NCBI GenBank assembly: GCA_963725085.1
Contig: CAVRXM010000005.1
Span: forward strand, 806,001-870,000
DNA from: VRUE01 sp963725085
GTDB lineage: Bacteria; Actinomycetota; Thermoleophilia; Solirubrobacterales; 70-9
DNA length: 64,000 nt
Direction of reading: 5' to 3'
Made by a program: the position numbers and the translations under genes. How positions within the stretch are numbered: position 1 is the first letter of the stretch; each line of letters opens with the position of its first letter. Under the pieces are notes generated by a model. The model was not told where the DNA came from. It worked only from the letters and a program-made list of their open reading frames with translations, and did no database searches. Shown here one piece after another: positions 19,823 through 31,186 of the stretch.

Positions 19823-20464
19823 TAGGGCACATAGGGGTTGCAGGGGTTGCCCGGGAGAGAGGTTAATCGCCCTCCAAGCGCTGCCTTCGCGCTTCATCAC
19901 GAAGTAGCTTGCGCTCCCCCCCCGTGGCCGGAAAAGCAGGAAGGCGGTGTCGCCCTTGACCCGCACCGAGTTGACGGCGCCCCTGGCTGCCTTGCGGGCG
20001 CTGGCGACGAACTGGGGAGATATCGAGAGCTTCTTCAGCACCTTCGCGCAGCCCCCTCTGCGGTGTTGGCCCTTCATGTAGAGCTGCATCTGCTCGCGGT
20101 TGCCGACGCTGAGAGCGGCGCAGATCTTCGCGTAGTCGCGGTCGGCAAGGGCAGTGAAGTATGAGCGCGCCGTGGCGGCGACGGCCGCCTTCTCGGCACC
20201 GCCCGCCGCCGAGCCGTATTCGAGGATGCTTCTGATCCCCCCGGCGCTTTCGGAGCGCGAAGAGCCCGAAGCGTGGCTCTGGCCGGGCCCGGTGGTCGTG
20301 GAGGCGCCTTGACCGGAACCCGGTTGGGTCGAGGTGATCGGGGGGCCTCCCGGCGCTGCGCTGGTCTCCCCCGTCGTGGTCGACGTGCTCGAAGAGCTCG
20401 AGCCGCAGCCCGCCGTCGCGAGGGCCAGACAGACGGCGAGCCCGATGACGATTGGTGACTTCAA
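19822..20464 (-). CDS. Lipoprotein with an NTF2-like/DUF4878-like domain (one frameshift)
   Basis: About 213 residues. The signal peptide MKSPIVIGLAVCLALATAGC ends in lipobox ATAGC, followed by a long Ser/Thr/Gly linker (about residues 21-75). A compact domain follows with AAVAATARSYFTALADRDYA, KICAALS, GGCAKVLKKL and the beta pair VKGDTAFLLFRPRGG...YFVMKREGSAWR. That is the helix-then-sheet layout of small NTF2-like lipoprotein domains, often ligand-binding or envelope-associated. Near 19865 a one-base slip is inferred: the shifted frame gives PGNPCNPYVP and a stop at 19822, a far more natural end than the unshifted read-through. The gene starts about 120 bases after gene B. Function not known. 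Confidence 0.7.
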
Positions 20465-20584
20465 AAGGTGCTGTGGAAAGCATCGGCCATGATCCTTGAT
20501 AGCCCCGAGAGCTGAAGTTGCCTTCGTTTCAAGTTGTGGGCTCGATCAGATGGAACCCGCTCCCGACGGTTCCCTGTCGCGGGT

Positions 20585-23386
20585 TCAGCCTCGCCGGTGC
20601 CGTCGGTGGCGCCTTGCCTTATGGCGCTTGGATTTCGTCTTGCAGGCGGTCTTCGTTTGCACCCTCCGGGTCAGGGTCCGGCCATTCTGGCCGGTGAATT
20701 CGATCGTCGAGACCGCGGGGGCGGCACAGAGGCTGCGCGTATTGGTCAGGTAGCCCTGCTTGCCGCCGAAGAGGTCGAGGCGGAAGTGGCCGATCGGGGC
20801 GTCGGGGACGACCGGGACGACGGTCTTCAGGCGGCCGCCCTTGACCGAGTGTCGGATTCGGCCTGCGGGATCAGATCGGACCTGGCCGTCGAGGATGAAG
20901 GCGAGTCGCGGCAGCCTGCCGAAGCCCGAGACCGCGTAGGCCGGGCCCGGTGAGCGGCTGGTCGAGCAGCGGCGTTTCGTCGTCGCCGTGCCGATCGGCT
21001 GCCGGCCCGGCGCATGCGTTCGGCGGCGAGCTGCGCTCTCGGAGCAGATGTTGCCGAGGTGGCGCTGGTCGATCTCGAAGGCCTTCGGCAGCGTCACCGA
21101 GAGCGATTTGATGTTGGCGTCGCCGGGCCGGGTCCGCAGGTCGAACTGCAGCGCCGGGTTCTTGGCGCGGCTGGTCGCCTTGTGGCCGCCGAGCTGCGCG
21201 ATCGTCATCTTCGGCTTGAACGGCGAGCGTCGCGCAGTTGACGCGTGGAAGTAGGAGGAGAAGTCGGCGACCGTGCCCTGGTCGCCGATCCCCTGCGAGT
21301 CGACCGTGAACGGCGAGCAGTTGGTCGGGTTGATCATGAAGTTCGGCCGGTCGATGTTGACCTGGATCGAGCGCATCCGGATCGGGATGCCGCCGATGAT
21401 CTGGGGCACCGTGTCGGAGACGGCGATGACGTGGGCGTCGAGCGGGTCGACGTGGAGGGCGACGCGGACGACGACGGTGCCGTAGTCATAGGGCCCGGCG
21501 AGGGCCGGGGTGATCGCGACGAGGATCAGCGGCGCGCCTTTGAACGGGCCCGCCAGGTACATCTTGCCGACCGCGTGGAACGGGTGGGAGCCCGGGCCGG
21601 CGGCGACGTTCGTCGTGCCGATCTGGCTCGACGCCGGGCAGCTCGGGATCGCCTGCTCGGCGCGGCCCGGGTTGCTGCGCGGCGGCGGCGATCGCCGCCT
21701 CCGGGCAGTAGGTGATGCCGCGCAGGTCGCCGGTGAAGCCGGGCGGCATCGTGAAGTTGAGGTCGCCGAGGAACTGGTCGCCGTCGTCGCGGTCGAGCTT
21801 CAGCGTGAAGGCGGAGAAGGCGCCGGCGACCGGGTTCGAGGTGCCGGCGGCGAGGCGCGGCTTGAAGGGCCGGACCTGGCCGGGGCAGTCGGCTGCCGTG
21901 CGGGCCCGAGTCGAGGCTGAAGATCTGGCTCGAGTCTGACTTCGGGCAGGGCCGTGTTCCAGGGGAAGAAGTCGGCTTCGGTCGTTGTAGATGCGTGCAG
22001 CTGCGTCGGCGTCGCCATCAGGCCGCGGTCGGAGGCGAAGAGGTGCAGGTTGAAGTCGTCGAACGGCACCTGCGGCAGGTCGTCGAAGTGGGCGGTCACC
22101 TGACCGGTCTGCGGGTCGGGCTGGACCGAGCCGACCAGCTTGGCGTGGATGCCGAAGCCGTCGGCGACCATGAAGAGCCGGTACTGGTTGCCCGGCTTCG
22201 GTTCGCCGATGTAGACGACGCCGTCGAGCGGGCCGTGGCAGCGCCGGGGTGCCGATCGCGAAGGTGCCGATCTTCGAGTTGTCGGGGCAGTGGGCGGGCG
22301 CCTCGGTGCCGAAGTTGGCCTCGCGCGTCGGTGCAGGCGCGTCTGGCCGTCGGCGGCGTCGGGGTTGACCGTGAAGCCCTGCGGGCAGGGTCACGATCGC
22401 CGATCGGATCTGCGACGGGCGACGCTGCGCGAAGCCGAGGAACTGCGGGGCGCTGAGCTCGATGTTGAGGCCCGAGGCGCGAGTCGGTCTCGTTCGTCGT
22501 CGGGCTGGCGTAGAGGACCGGTTTGAAGACCTCGCTGTTCGCAGTCCGGTGGTCGGCGGGTAGCGCGGCTTCGGCGTGGGAGAGGTTGTCCGGGTCCTGG
22601 TAGGTCTGGACTTCGAGGCGTGATCGGCAGCGGCGCCCGTGCAGATGGTCGGGTTGTCGGTCAGCGGGTGAACCGGGATCGCCGGCGGTCACGGGCTGCG
22701 CCGAGTGCAGCTGCGTGTCGCGTCGGCCGGGCAGCCGGCCGGGTTGCCCGGGGAGCCCTTCGGGAAGCGCTGGGCGTCGTGGCTCGGTGTCCGCCGGGAA
22801 GCCCCAGAAGGTCAGTCGGCCGCCGGCCAGCGGCGTCAGCTGGGTGATGTCCGAGACGGTGAAGCGCAGCCCGTAGTCGTCGCCGGTCCGCACCGCGACC
22901 GGGATGTTGATCGGGATGTTGAGGGTCGGGACGATGAAGGCGAAGAGCGCCGTCTGATCGCCCTCGGGCTCGAGGTCGTAGATCGGCGCCGTGCCGAGCA
23001 GGTAGTCGGGATTGCCTTCGTAGTTGGCGTGGACGGTGATCAGCCCGGCCTGGGAGTTGGAGCGGGCACTGGTCGAGGGCGAAGTCCGACGGAGGTGCAC
23101 TGGGTGATCGCGTACGGGTTGCCGAAGAGCCCCTCGGGCGCGTTGAAGATCACGTTCTGCGCCGCCTCCGGCGCGCCCGGGTTGTCGAGCGTGAAGGACG
23201 TCGTGAGGTCGGGATGGCCGCCGGCGCCTGGTGTCGAGGTCGTGGTGCTGAAGGATGTCGATCGCCTCCGAGGCCAGCGCCGGCGTGGCGCAGGCCACCG
23301 CCGTCAAGAGACTGAGTGCGACACAGAGCGCGACGCCAGGGCGCGGCGGTCACCGGTCCGGCGGCGCGTTCGGTCTGCGGGCTCAT
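20585..23386 (-). CDS. GGHPD-family large secreted protein B (frameshifted)
   Basis: About 930 residues; paralog of A and C. ATG 23386 (AGGAG about ten bases upstream) starts MSPQTERAAG. A slip near 23340 leads into the signal core ALCVALSLLTAVACATPALA. Then come GGHPDLTTSFTLDN (in a shifted frame), TAPIYDLEPEGDQTALFAF, and family boxes INPTNCSPFTVDSQGIGDQG, VPQIIGGIPIRMRSIQVNID and KMYLAGPFKGAPLILVAI. The end is FRLDLFGGKQGYLTNTRSLC followed by a strongly basic tail (KSKRHKARRHRRHRRG). At least seven frame changes occur (about 23340, 23230, 22800, 22500, 22330, 21680 and 20960). It follows gene D by about 40 bases. The basic tail could interact with wall polymers; this is inference only. Confidence 0.78.
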
Positions 23387-23427
23387 CGTCTCGGTCTCCT
23401 CTTGCGATCTGTGCGTTCGCTATTGGC

Positions 23428-26400
23428 TTAGCCATGACGGTGGTTGCTTCGTGCTCGCTGGCGGTGCCTTCTCACGCACTTGCCGTGCGCTTGCCGAGGC
23501 CCTTCTTGCACCTCGCCGGCTGGCGTTGACTCGCGTTGCCACCGGTGCCGGCGATCGTCTTGATCGTCGGGCGGCGGCGGCGCCTGGCTGCCGGCGCCGT
23601 GGCACTCGTCGGAGGCCTTGCACTGGAGCGGGGGCGGGAGGATGGCGAAGCCGCCGTCCTGCGCGCGCGTCGTAGATCTTCACCAGCGGTGCCGTTCTCG
23701 TCTGTCGGACCAGCGTGTCGCGGGTGAAGAAGAAGGCGTCGGTGCCGTCGGCGCTGACCCCCAGAGAGGCTCGAGTCGAAGCGGGCTGGTGCCGGTGGAG
23801 ATCAGCTCCGCGCATCCGCCCGATTCGTGGCAGGCGCCGACCTCGCCGGCCGGCTCCTGCGGCTCCACTCGTAGGCGTCCTTGTTGCCGTTCAGTCGCGG
23901 TCGACCAGGCCTTCGGTCGGTGTTGAAGAAGACGCGTCCGTCGTCGGTGAGGCTGAGCCGTTCGTGGCCAGGGTCGCGTCGCCTGTCGCCGGCTCGCCGG
24001 TCGGGTTGCAGGAGGCGCAGTCGAGCGTGTCGGTCGGCGCGTCGTAGCGGAAGACCTCTGGTGGCCGGCGCTGTCGTATCCGGTCAGCGGCAGGGTCGAG
24101 GTGAAGACGGCGTCGTCGCCGATCGGGGTGACCTGGAAGTCGGCGGTGTTGCGGGTGCCGGCGGCGCTCGACGCCGTCGACGACGACGGGTTGTCGACGC
24201 TCGAGGTCGGAGGGCACCACGCGCGGTCCGAAGTAGGCAACGTCTCCATGGCCGCGATCGCTGATCGCAAGCGTTGCCGGAGTCGGCGGCTACCCCAAGC
24301 GAGTTCGAGATCGACCCGCCGTCTGAGGTCCGGATCGGCGCGCCGAATGGATTGCCGGCTGAGTCGAACTCGGCCACCCGGTTGCCCTCGTCGACGTAGA
24401 CGTGGTCGTCTGTGGGATCGACCGCAACCGCGTCAGGAAGCGGTGGCCGTCGATCTGGCCGAGGTCGGTGCCGGTGGAGCTGTATGTCTCGGCGGCGCCT
24501 TTGGCGGCGGGGAGACCGCCGCCGCTGACGACGTAGGCGTTACCGCTCGAATCGACCCCCACATCCAGTTGGGTTGCCGAGCGTCGGGAAGCTGGTGAGC
24601 AGGTTGCCCTGGGGGTCAAAGATGGAAACCGATCCCGGGCCACCGAAGAATACGTTGTTGGCGACGTAGACGTTGCCGTTGGTCGGATTGACCGCGACGC
24701 CACCGGGTGAGGTTCCCCCGGAGATACCCGCGCCGGTGGTGAAGTCGGCGATGTGAACCGGATCTGGAGCCGTATTGTTGACCACGCCGAACTCATAGTC
24801 AGGGACGTAGAGGTCGCCGCTGGAGGTCGAGAGCGGTTCAGCGCGCTGCCGGTCAGGTGTTGGATCGAACACGTGTTGTCGACGGCGATACCGACCGGGA
24901 CACCGTAGAAGCCGATCCCCCCGGGCACGCTCAGTTTCCCACTGTTACCAAAGCTGTTGATCGGTATGACCAGCGAAGTCGAATTTAAGGACGTCGGCGC
25001 TGCCGAAGTCCTGGTGGATATCCATTACGTAGACATCGCCATTCGAGTGATCGATCGCGGTACCGGCGATATTTGTGAAGGTGCCGAAGGAGTACAGGAA
25101 GGTATGCACGGACGGCGGCAGCGGCGCATTCGCGCTCGACTCCAGGGTGCGGACGAAGTGCGGCGGCGGAGCCGGGGCTTGCGATGTAGAGGTTGGGGGC
25201 GTCCGGGGACGCCGTTTCGGGGCCATCGAGCTGCTCCGGCGAGAGGAAGTAGATCGTGCCGTCGCCGGTGGCAACGCCGCCGCCGCCGCCGACCGCGACG
25301 ACGTCGCAGTTGGGACTCGGCCGACCGAGTTCCAGTGGCTGCGGATCGGTGTTGGCGGCCGGGTCGCAGGCGTCGCGTGTCGCCGGCTCCCGCCGGTGCC
25401 GGTCGAGACCCGGGTCAGGGTGGCCGCTGAGTCGGTGACGTCGGCGCGGTAGATGTCGGCGCTGGTGTCGGTGTCGTCGCCGTGAGCGGGTCCGTGGTCG
25501 TGAAGTAGACCTTGGTGCCGTCGTCGGTCATCCCGTCGTAGAGGACTCCCGCGGTCGTGCCCGGCGTGAGGTCGATCGAGTGGTCGGAGCCGCCGACGTT
25601 CATGTAGAGGTGCCAGTAGTGGTTGCCCTGGGCGTCGGTGGAGACGAGCTGGCCGAACACGACCCGGGAGCCGTCTGCTGAGATGTCGAGCTCGCCGATC
25701 CCGCGGTCGCCGGTCATCATCGTCGCGCCGCCGGGGCGTCTTCGAGACGACGTGGGTCGTGCCGCTGTTCAGGTCGCGGTCGTAGATCGAGACGTCGCCG
25801 TTTGAGTTGCCGTCGGGCTCGAACTGCGAGGTCGAGCCGAAGACGAGGTGGGTGCCGTCGGCCGAGAAGCGCTTGCCGATGAAGCCGTCCGGCTCGGCCG
25901 GGGCCCGGGGTCCAGCGATCCGGCCATCCCCTGCACGAGCTGCCGTTCGGGCAGGTGGACGGGGATGCCGGTCGATGCCGTCCGCGAAGCAGGGCGAGCA
26001 GATGTTGGGCCCGGCGAAGGCGAAGGTGTCGAGGCTCTGCGTCGGCTTCGGCCGAGCGTCGAGGCGAAGGGCGCCGGTCGCGATGGGGTTGTCGGCCGGG
26101 ATGCCGACGTAGGTGGTGGTCCAGCCGTCGGCGCTCGCGGGTCGCGACATAGGGGTCGAGGCCGTGGTTGGTCGGGTTGCCGGTGCCCGGGATGCCGCCG
26201 TTGTGGATCGCCGTAGAGGGCCCGGCGCCTCGGCGCTCGCGGATAGCCGCCGAAGGGCGTCTGGCCCGGCGACCAGGTCGGACTCGACGTCATAGCCGCC
26301 GGCGTTTGACGGCCGAGACCAGCTCATAGGCGCGGCAGTCGAGCAGCAGGGCGGCGCCGGTCTGCTGGCGCACGTGGGCGTTGGGGCAGGGGTCGGCTGA

Positions 26401-28365
26401 AGGAGGGGATGAAGGCGAAGGTGCTGAAGGTCGCCGCATCGGGTTGCCGCTGCCCGCTGAAGTTCGTGCCACAACCCTGTAGTGGTAGAGGGTTCCCGGG
26501 GCTGAGACCGTTGAGGGACGGCTGGCGGCTGCGAACACCTTGCCCATCCCGAACCCGATCTCGCGGCGTGGCCGCGTCGCGTCCGACAGCCGCTCTGCTG
26601 GAAGGTCGCGTCGTCGACGTACTCGAAGTGGACCGATCGGTGTCGGCCCCGTTCGGGTCGACTTCGCCGTGGATGATCGCGCGGTCGGAGTGGACTGCGG
26701 TGACTGCGGCGCCCTGCTGACCGTCGGGGACGCCGGCAGGGTCGTGAACAGTCGGTCCTCGCCGGTGGTCGGTCCCGGCGGCGCTGGTCGCGACGACGCG
26801 GTAGTGGTACGTCGTAGTAGGGATTCGAGGCCGGTCAGGACGTAGGCGGGAGGGCGGTGCTAGTCGGGCCCGACGGCGAGCCGGCGTCAGCGCCTGCGGC
26901 GCTGCGGCTGTTGCCGTAGGCGGTCGTCGGCCCCATTCGAAGTAGTAGGTGGTGTGGGTGCCGTCGCCGACGAAGGAGCCGTTGAGCGTTGCGCGCCGGA
27001 GGCGGTCACGCCGTCGCGGGTCGTCGGTTCTGAGCCCGACCACCTTGTGCGGCGTGTAGGTCCGGTCGGCGCCATACTTGGTGCCGTCGGCGTTGGCGAC
27101 GACGACCCGGTAGTGGTAGGTCGTCTCGGCCGAGAGGCCGGAGATCCCCGCGCTGACATCGGTCGGCGAGGAGAAGTGGGCGCCGGGCTGCGGGTCGGGC
27201 GCGCAGGTGACGCGGTGCCGTAGGAGGCGTCGGTGCCGTATCGAAGTGGCAGGCGGTAATGTCGCCGCCGCCGTTGGGATCGACGTCGGCATTCAGCGTC
27301 GCCGAGCTCGTCGTCGGGCTGGTCGGCGGTTTGTAGGTGAGGGCGGGGACGACGACATTGGGACTGAAGATATCGATGCGATCCGACGATTGAGGCAAGT
27401 AGAGGTAACCATTGGGGTCGACGCCGGGGTTGCCTCCCGTCTGCATGGGACCATTGTTGTCGTTGGTGAGCGTCTCAAGAAGATTGCCCAAGGAGTCGAA
27501 CTCGGAGAGCAGGGGGGCCGGAACCCCCCGGAGATCACAACATTGCCGTTGGTCGGGTCAACCCCAACACCACCGGTGTTTGGAAAGGTGCGCAAGAAAG
27601 ACCAGCCGAGTCAAACTCATCGACCACACCATTGAATGCGGCATCGGTGACATAGATGTTGCCGCTGGAGTCGACCGTGATGTTTTGGACGTCGCCGAAG
27701 GAGCCGCTGGGCGTGCCGGTCAGCAGGTTGCCGTCGATGTAGCTGGCGGTGGCTGGGAAATCGACTGGCCGCTGGGCGGCATCGAGGATCTCAACATCAT
27801 CCTCCGGCGACTCCAGTGAAAGATAGACCCGGCCTCGGGAGAAGGTGTTGCTGTTGTCTATTGCGATGTGAATACCTGACTGGCCAGCTGTACCGTTTAT
27901 CGAGCTCCACTCGCGGAGGAAAATGCCCGTCGTCCCCGGAGAAGATGTCAACTGTGCGCCCGTTCGACTGGGTGACGAAAACCTCATTGGTGGATTGATC
28001 GACAGCCAGCTGAATGCCGAGGAATAGTATTGCCAAGGGTCGTAGGTATTGGGCTCGGCGAGCAGCGTCCGCGAGGGGTAGGGGTTGTATTTGTAGAGGC
28101 CTGCCTGTCCAGGGGGGTTGTTTAGCTGCCCACGGTCTGAGATCCAAACGTTCCCATTGGCGTCGAAGTCAACGGCGGTTGGGCCGTTAAAGGGGGTAAT
28201 GATTGAGTCAAAGGTCCGGTCGGCCAAGGCCGAGCTTGCGCCCAAAGCAAGCATGCAGAATGACACGCACAACACGGCGATCCCGATAACGACTCGATGA
28301 AGCACTCCCTCTCCCCTATCCGTCTTTGACCGCATTGTCCCCGGCTCTCTCCTCGTAGTTCGCAT
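23428..28365 (-). CDS. Large secreted NHL-propeller/FN3 protein D (many frameshifts)
   Basis: About 1,640 residues. ATG 28365 lies three bases after the stop of gene C. A signal core VVIGIAVLCVSFCMLALGAS follows a basic leader. Domain order: NHL-type propeller repeats (GPTAVDFDANGNVWISDRG, NITVDSSGNIYVTDAAFNG); several fibronectin-III-like modules of the type AEITGLSPGTTYHYRVVATN; a linker with the conserved DCRAYELVS; then a Tol/WD-like propeller (ADGSRVVFGQLVSTDAQGN) ending in the KIYDARAGG signature. The C terminus, recovered by one slip near 23470, is CKKGLGKR.GKCVRRHRQR plus a basic end. More than ten frame changes are needed. The same architecture is seen in intact form in genes F and E, so I treat it as an error-laden real gene. 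Predicted extracellular. Confidence 0.78.
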
Positions 28366-28368
28366 CGC

Positions 28369-31186
28369 TCAGCGCACCGCCCTGGCCCGGTTCAGGTGCC
28401 GCCTGTGCCTACTGGCTTTGCCGCAGGGCGTTTGGATCGTGGCGTCGGCGTTGGCGTGCTTGCCGTTCTGGCCCGCGAGCTGCTCGATCGCGACCTGCCT
28501 CTTGCGGCAGAGGGATTCGCTGTTTTCGATTAGGCCCTTGGAGCCCCCCTTGAGGTTGAGGGTGAACTTGCTCACCGGGGCGTCGGGAACCGTTTCGAAG
28601 GTGGTGCGCAGGCCGCCGTTGACGGAGTCGACGCGGCCGTCGAGGTCGATGTCGATCTGGCCCTTGAGGTCGGCGACGAGGTCGGGCAGCTTGTGGCCGA
28701 GGCCGCGCGCAGGTAGACGGGTCCTTCGAGCGGCTGGTCGAGCAGCGGGGTGGCGCTCGGGCGCTGCCGATCATCGAGCCCGGCGGGCAGGTGTCGGCGG
28801 CGAACTGGGCCTGGGTGCAGGCGCGTCCTGATGTGGGCGTTGTCGAGGAGCTCCGAAGTGCGGCAGCGTCGACCGCGGCGCGTGGCGATGTTGGCTTCGC
28901 CGGGCTCGGCGGTCGAGGATCGCGTGCAGCGCCGGGTTGCCGAGGCGCTTGGTGCCGCCGCGAGAGCTGCAGGGCGAGCTTGGGTTCGAAGGGCAGGTCG
29001 GCGCAGTTGGCGACCTGGAAGTGCGCTCGAGCGGTCTGCACCGCCGCCCTGGTCGCCGAAGACCGTGGCGCCGACCGCGAACGGATCGCAGTTGGTCGGG
29101 TTGAGGGTGAAGTTCGGGCGGTCGAGGTTGATCCGGACCGAGCGCAGCCGCAGCGGGATCCCGTCGAGGATCTGCGGCAGCGGATCGGAGACGGCGGTGA
29201 TCTGGGCGTCGGTCGGGTCGACGTGGAGCGCGGCCCGGACGACGACGTTGCCGAGGTCATAGGGGCCGGAGACCGCCGGGCGTGATCACCGCGAGGCTGA
29301 GCGGGGCGCCCTTGTAGGGGCCGGCCAGGTAGACCTTGCCCGGCATGTAGAGCGGGTGGGTCCCGGCGCCGGCGCCGGCCGATCGACGGTGCCGATCTGG
29401 GAGCCGGCGGGGCAGCTCGGGCTGGCCTGCTCGGCGAGGCCCGAGTAGCCGGGTCGGCCGCGAGCGCCGAAGCGCCGACTCCGGGCAGTAGGGGACGCCG
29501 CGCGAGGGTCGCGGTGAAGCCGGGCGGCGTCGTCGACGTCGAGGCCGCTGAGGTTCTGGTCGCCGTCGCTGCGGTTGAGGTTGAGCGAGAAGGGCGTGTG
29601 GGCGCCGGCCGTGTTGTCCGCGACGCCGGCTTTGAAGCTGGGGCTGAACGGCCGCGGCGTGCCCGGGACAGGGCGCGCCGCTCGGGGCCGCTGTCGAGCG
29701 TGAAGAACTGGGTCGACGTCTGCGTTCGGAAGCGCCGCGTCCCAGGGCGTGAAGGTGCGTGCTGACCGGGTAGGTCCCGCACTGGGTCGGCGTCGCGAGC
29801 AGGCCTCGCTCGGAGCCGAAGAAGTGCATGTTGAACTCGGTCAACGGGCTCTGCGGCAGGTCTTGGAAGGTGACGACCAGCTGCCCGGTCTGCGGATCGG
29901 GTGTGACCGATGCCGGCCAGCTTGACGTGGGTGGCGAAGCCGTCGGCGGTGAGGAAGATCCGGTAGCGGTTGCCCGGCTGCGGCTCGCCGAGGTAGATGC
30001 AGCCCGGTATCGGCCCCGGCAGCGCCGAGCTGTCGATCTCGACGGTGCCGACCTTCGAGAACTCGGGGCATTGCGCTGCGCTCCTCGGTGCCGAAGTTGC
30101 GCTGCGGCGTCGGAGCAGGAGGTCTTGCCGTCGGCGGCGTTGGGGTTGATCGAGAAGCCGTCCGGCAGGGTGACGGTCGTCGCCCTGATCTCCGACGGCG
30201 ACGGGACGGTCGGGCTGAGCTGCTGGGGCACCTTGAGGTCGACGTCGATGCCCGAGGCGCGAGTCGGTCTGCCGTTGTCGTCGGCTGGGCGCTGAGGCTC
30301 GGGTTGAAGCTGAGCTGATCGCAGCCGGTCGGCTGCGGCCACGGGGTATTCGGCGTGATCGCTGCCGCCGTCGTAGGACAGGACTCCGACGATAGCGCTC
30401 AGCGGACCATCGCAGTTGGTCGGGTTCTGCAGAAAGGGAGCGCGCGGGCTGTTCGAGGCCGCGGCGGAATTTGGACCGCATGGTTTACGACGGTGTTTGG
30501 ATCGCTGGTACTGGCGACCCGTCGGAATTGCACAGTGTGTCCGTCATGACGGAGAAGCCCGGAACCTGCGGATTGGCCGCCTCGTTGATGCGCAGCGCAT
30601 CATGGATCGGATCGGCCGGCACCCCCCAGAGGACCTGCTGAAGGCGTCAGCGGGAGGAAGCCATGGTAGATCGAGGTCGCCGTCGCGTCGAGGCCGTAGT
30701 CGCTGCCGGTCCGGCGCATTCAGAATTACGAACTGCGGTGCATCGCCGATGGGGATCTTGAAGGCGAGCAACCCGAGATGTCGGGCGGCGGAACGACGTT
30801 GTAGAGCGCGCTGATCAAGTTTGGCCCCCGGCCACGGCGTTGACGATCCCGATCTGCGAGTCGATCGGGCAGTTATCGGCGGAAAAGTCGGCGATCGTGC
30901 ACTGCGGGGTCGCGTGGGGGTTGCCGATGAACCCGGCGGGCATGTGGACGATGGCGTCTTTGGCGTCCGAGCAGTTGCAGGGATCTCTGGGTTTGTTGCA
31001 CTATGCGGTTCTTGACGGTGAACTGCATCTCGACGATCGGGGTGACCGCCGGCCTGGGTGGTCGATGGTATGGCCGTGAATGACGTGATCGGCGCTGTTT
31101 GCCCGGCAGGTAGCCGGCAGAGCCATGCGACCAGCAGCAGTACGAGCGCCGCACACCGCGGTGGTGAACCTGAGTCGGTTGATCAT
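28369..31186 (-). CDS. GGHPD-family large secreted protein C (frameshifted)
   Basis: About 935 residues; paralog of A and B and closest to A. ATG 31186 overlaps the stop of gene E (ATGA). After MINRLRFTTAVCGA a slip gives LVLLLVAWLCRLPAG, then the signature APITSFTAIPSTTQAGGHPD. Family boxes follow: INPNAADGKTSCSDAAA, CPEFSKVGTVEIDSSALPGP, MPGKVYLAGPYKGAPLSLAV and HFQVANCADLPFEPKLALQL. The end is KFTLNLKGGSKGLIENSESL followed by CRKRQ and a basic tail (GKASRHRRHLNRARAVR). Eight or more frame changes occur, several next to CTCGG or CGAG strings. No enzymatic motif; all-beta with many cysteines. Pairing with an NHL protein on each side (E before, D after) suggests joint function at the cell surface. 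Confidence 0.78.
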
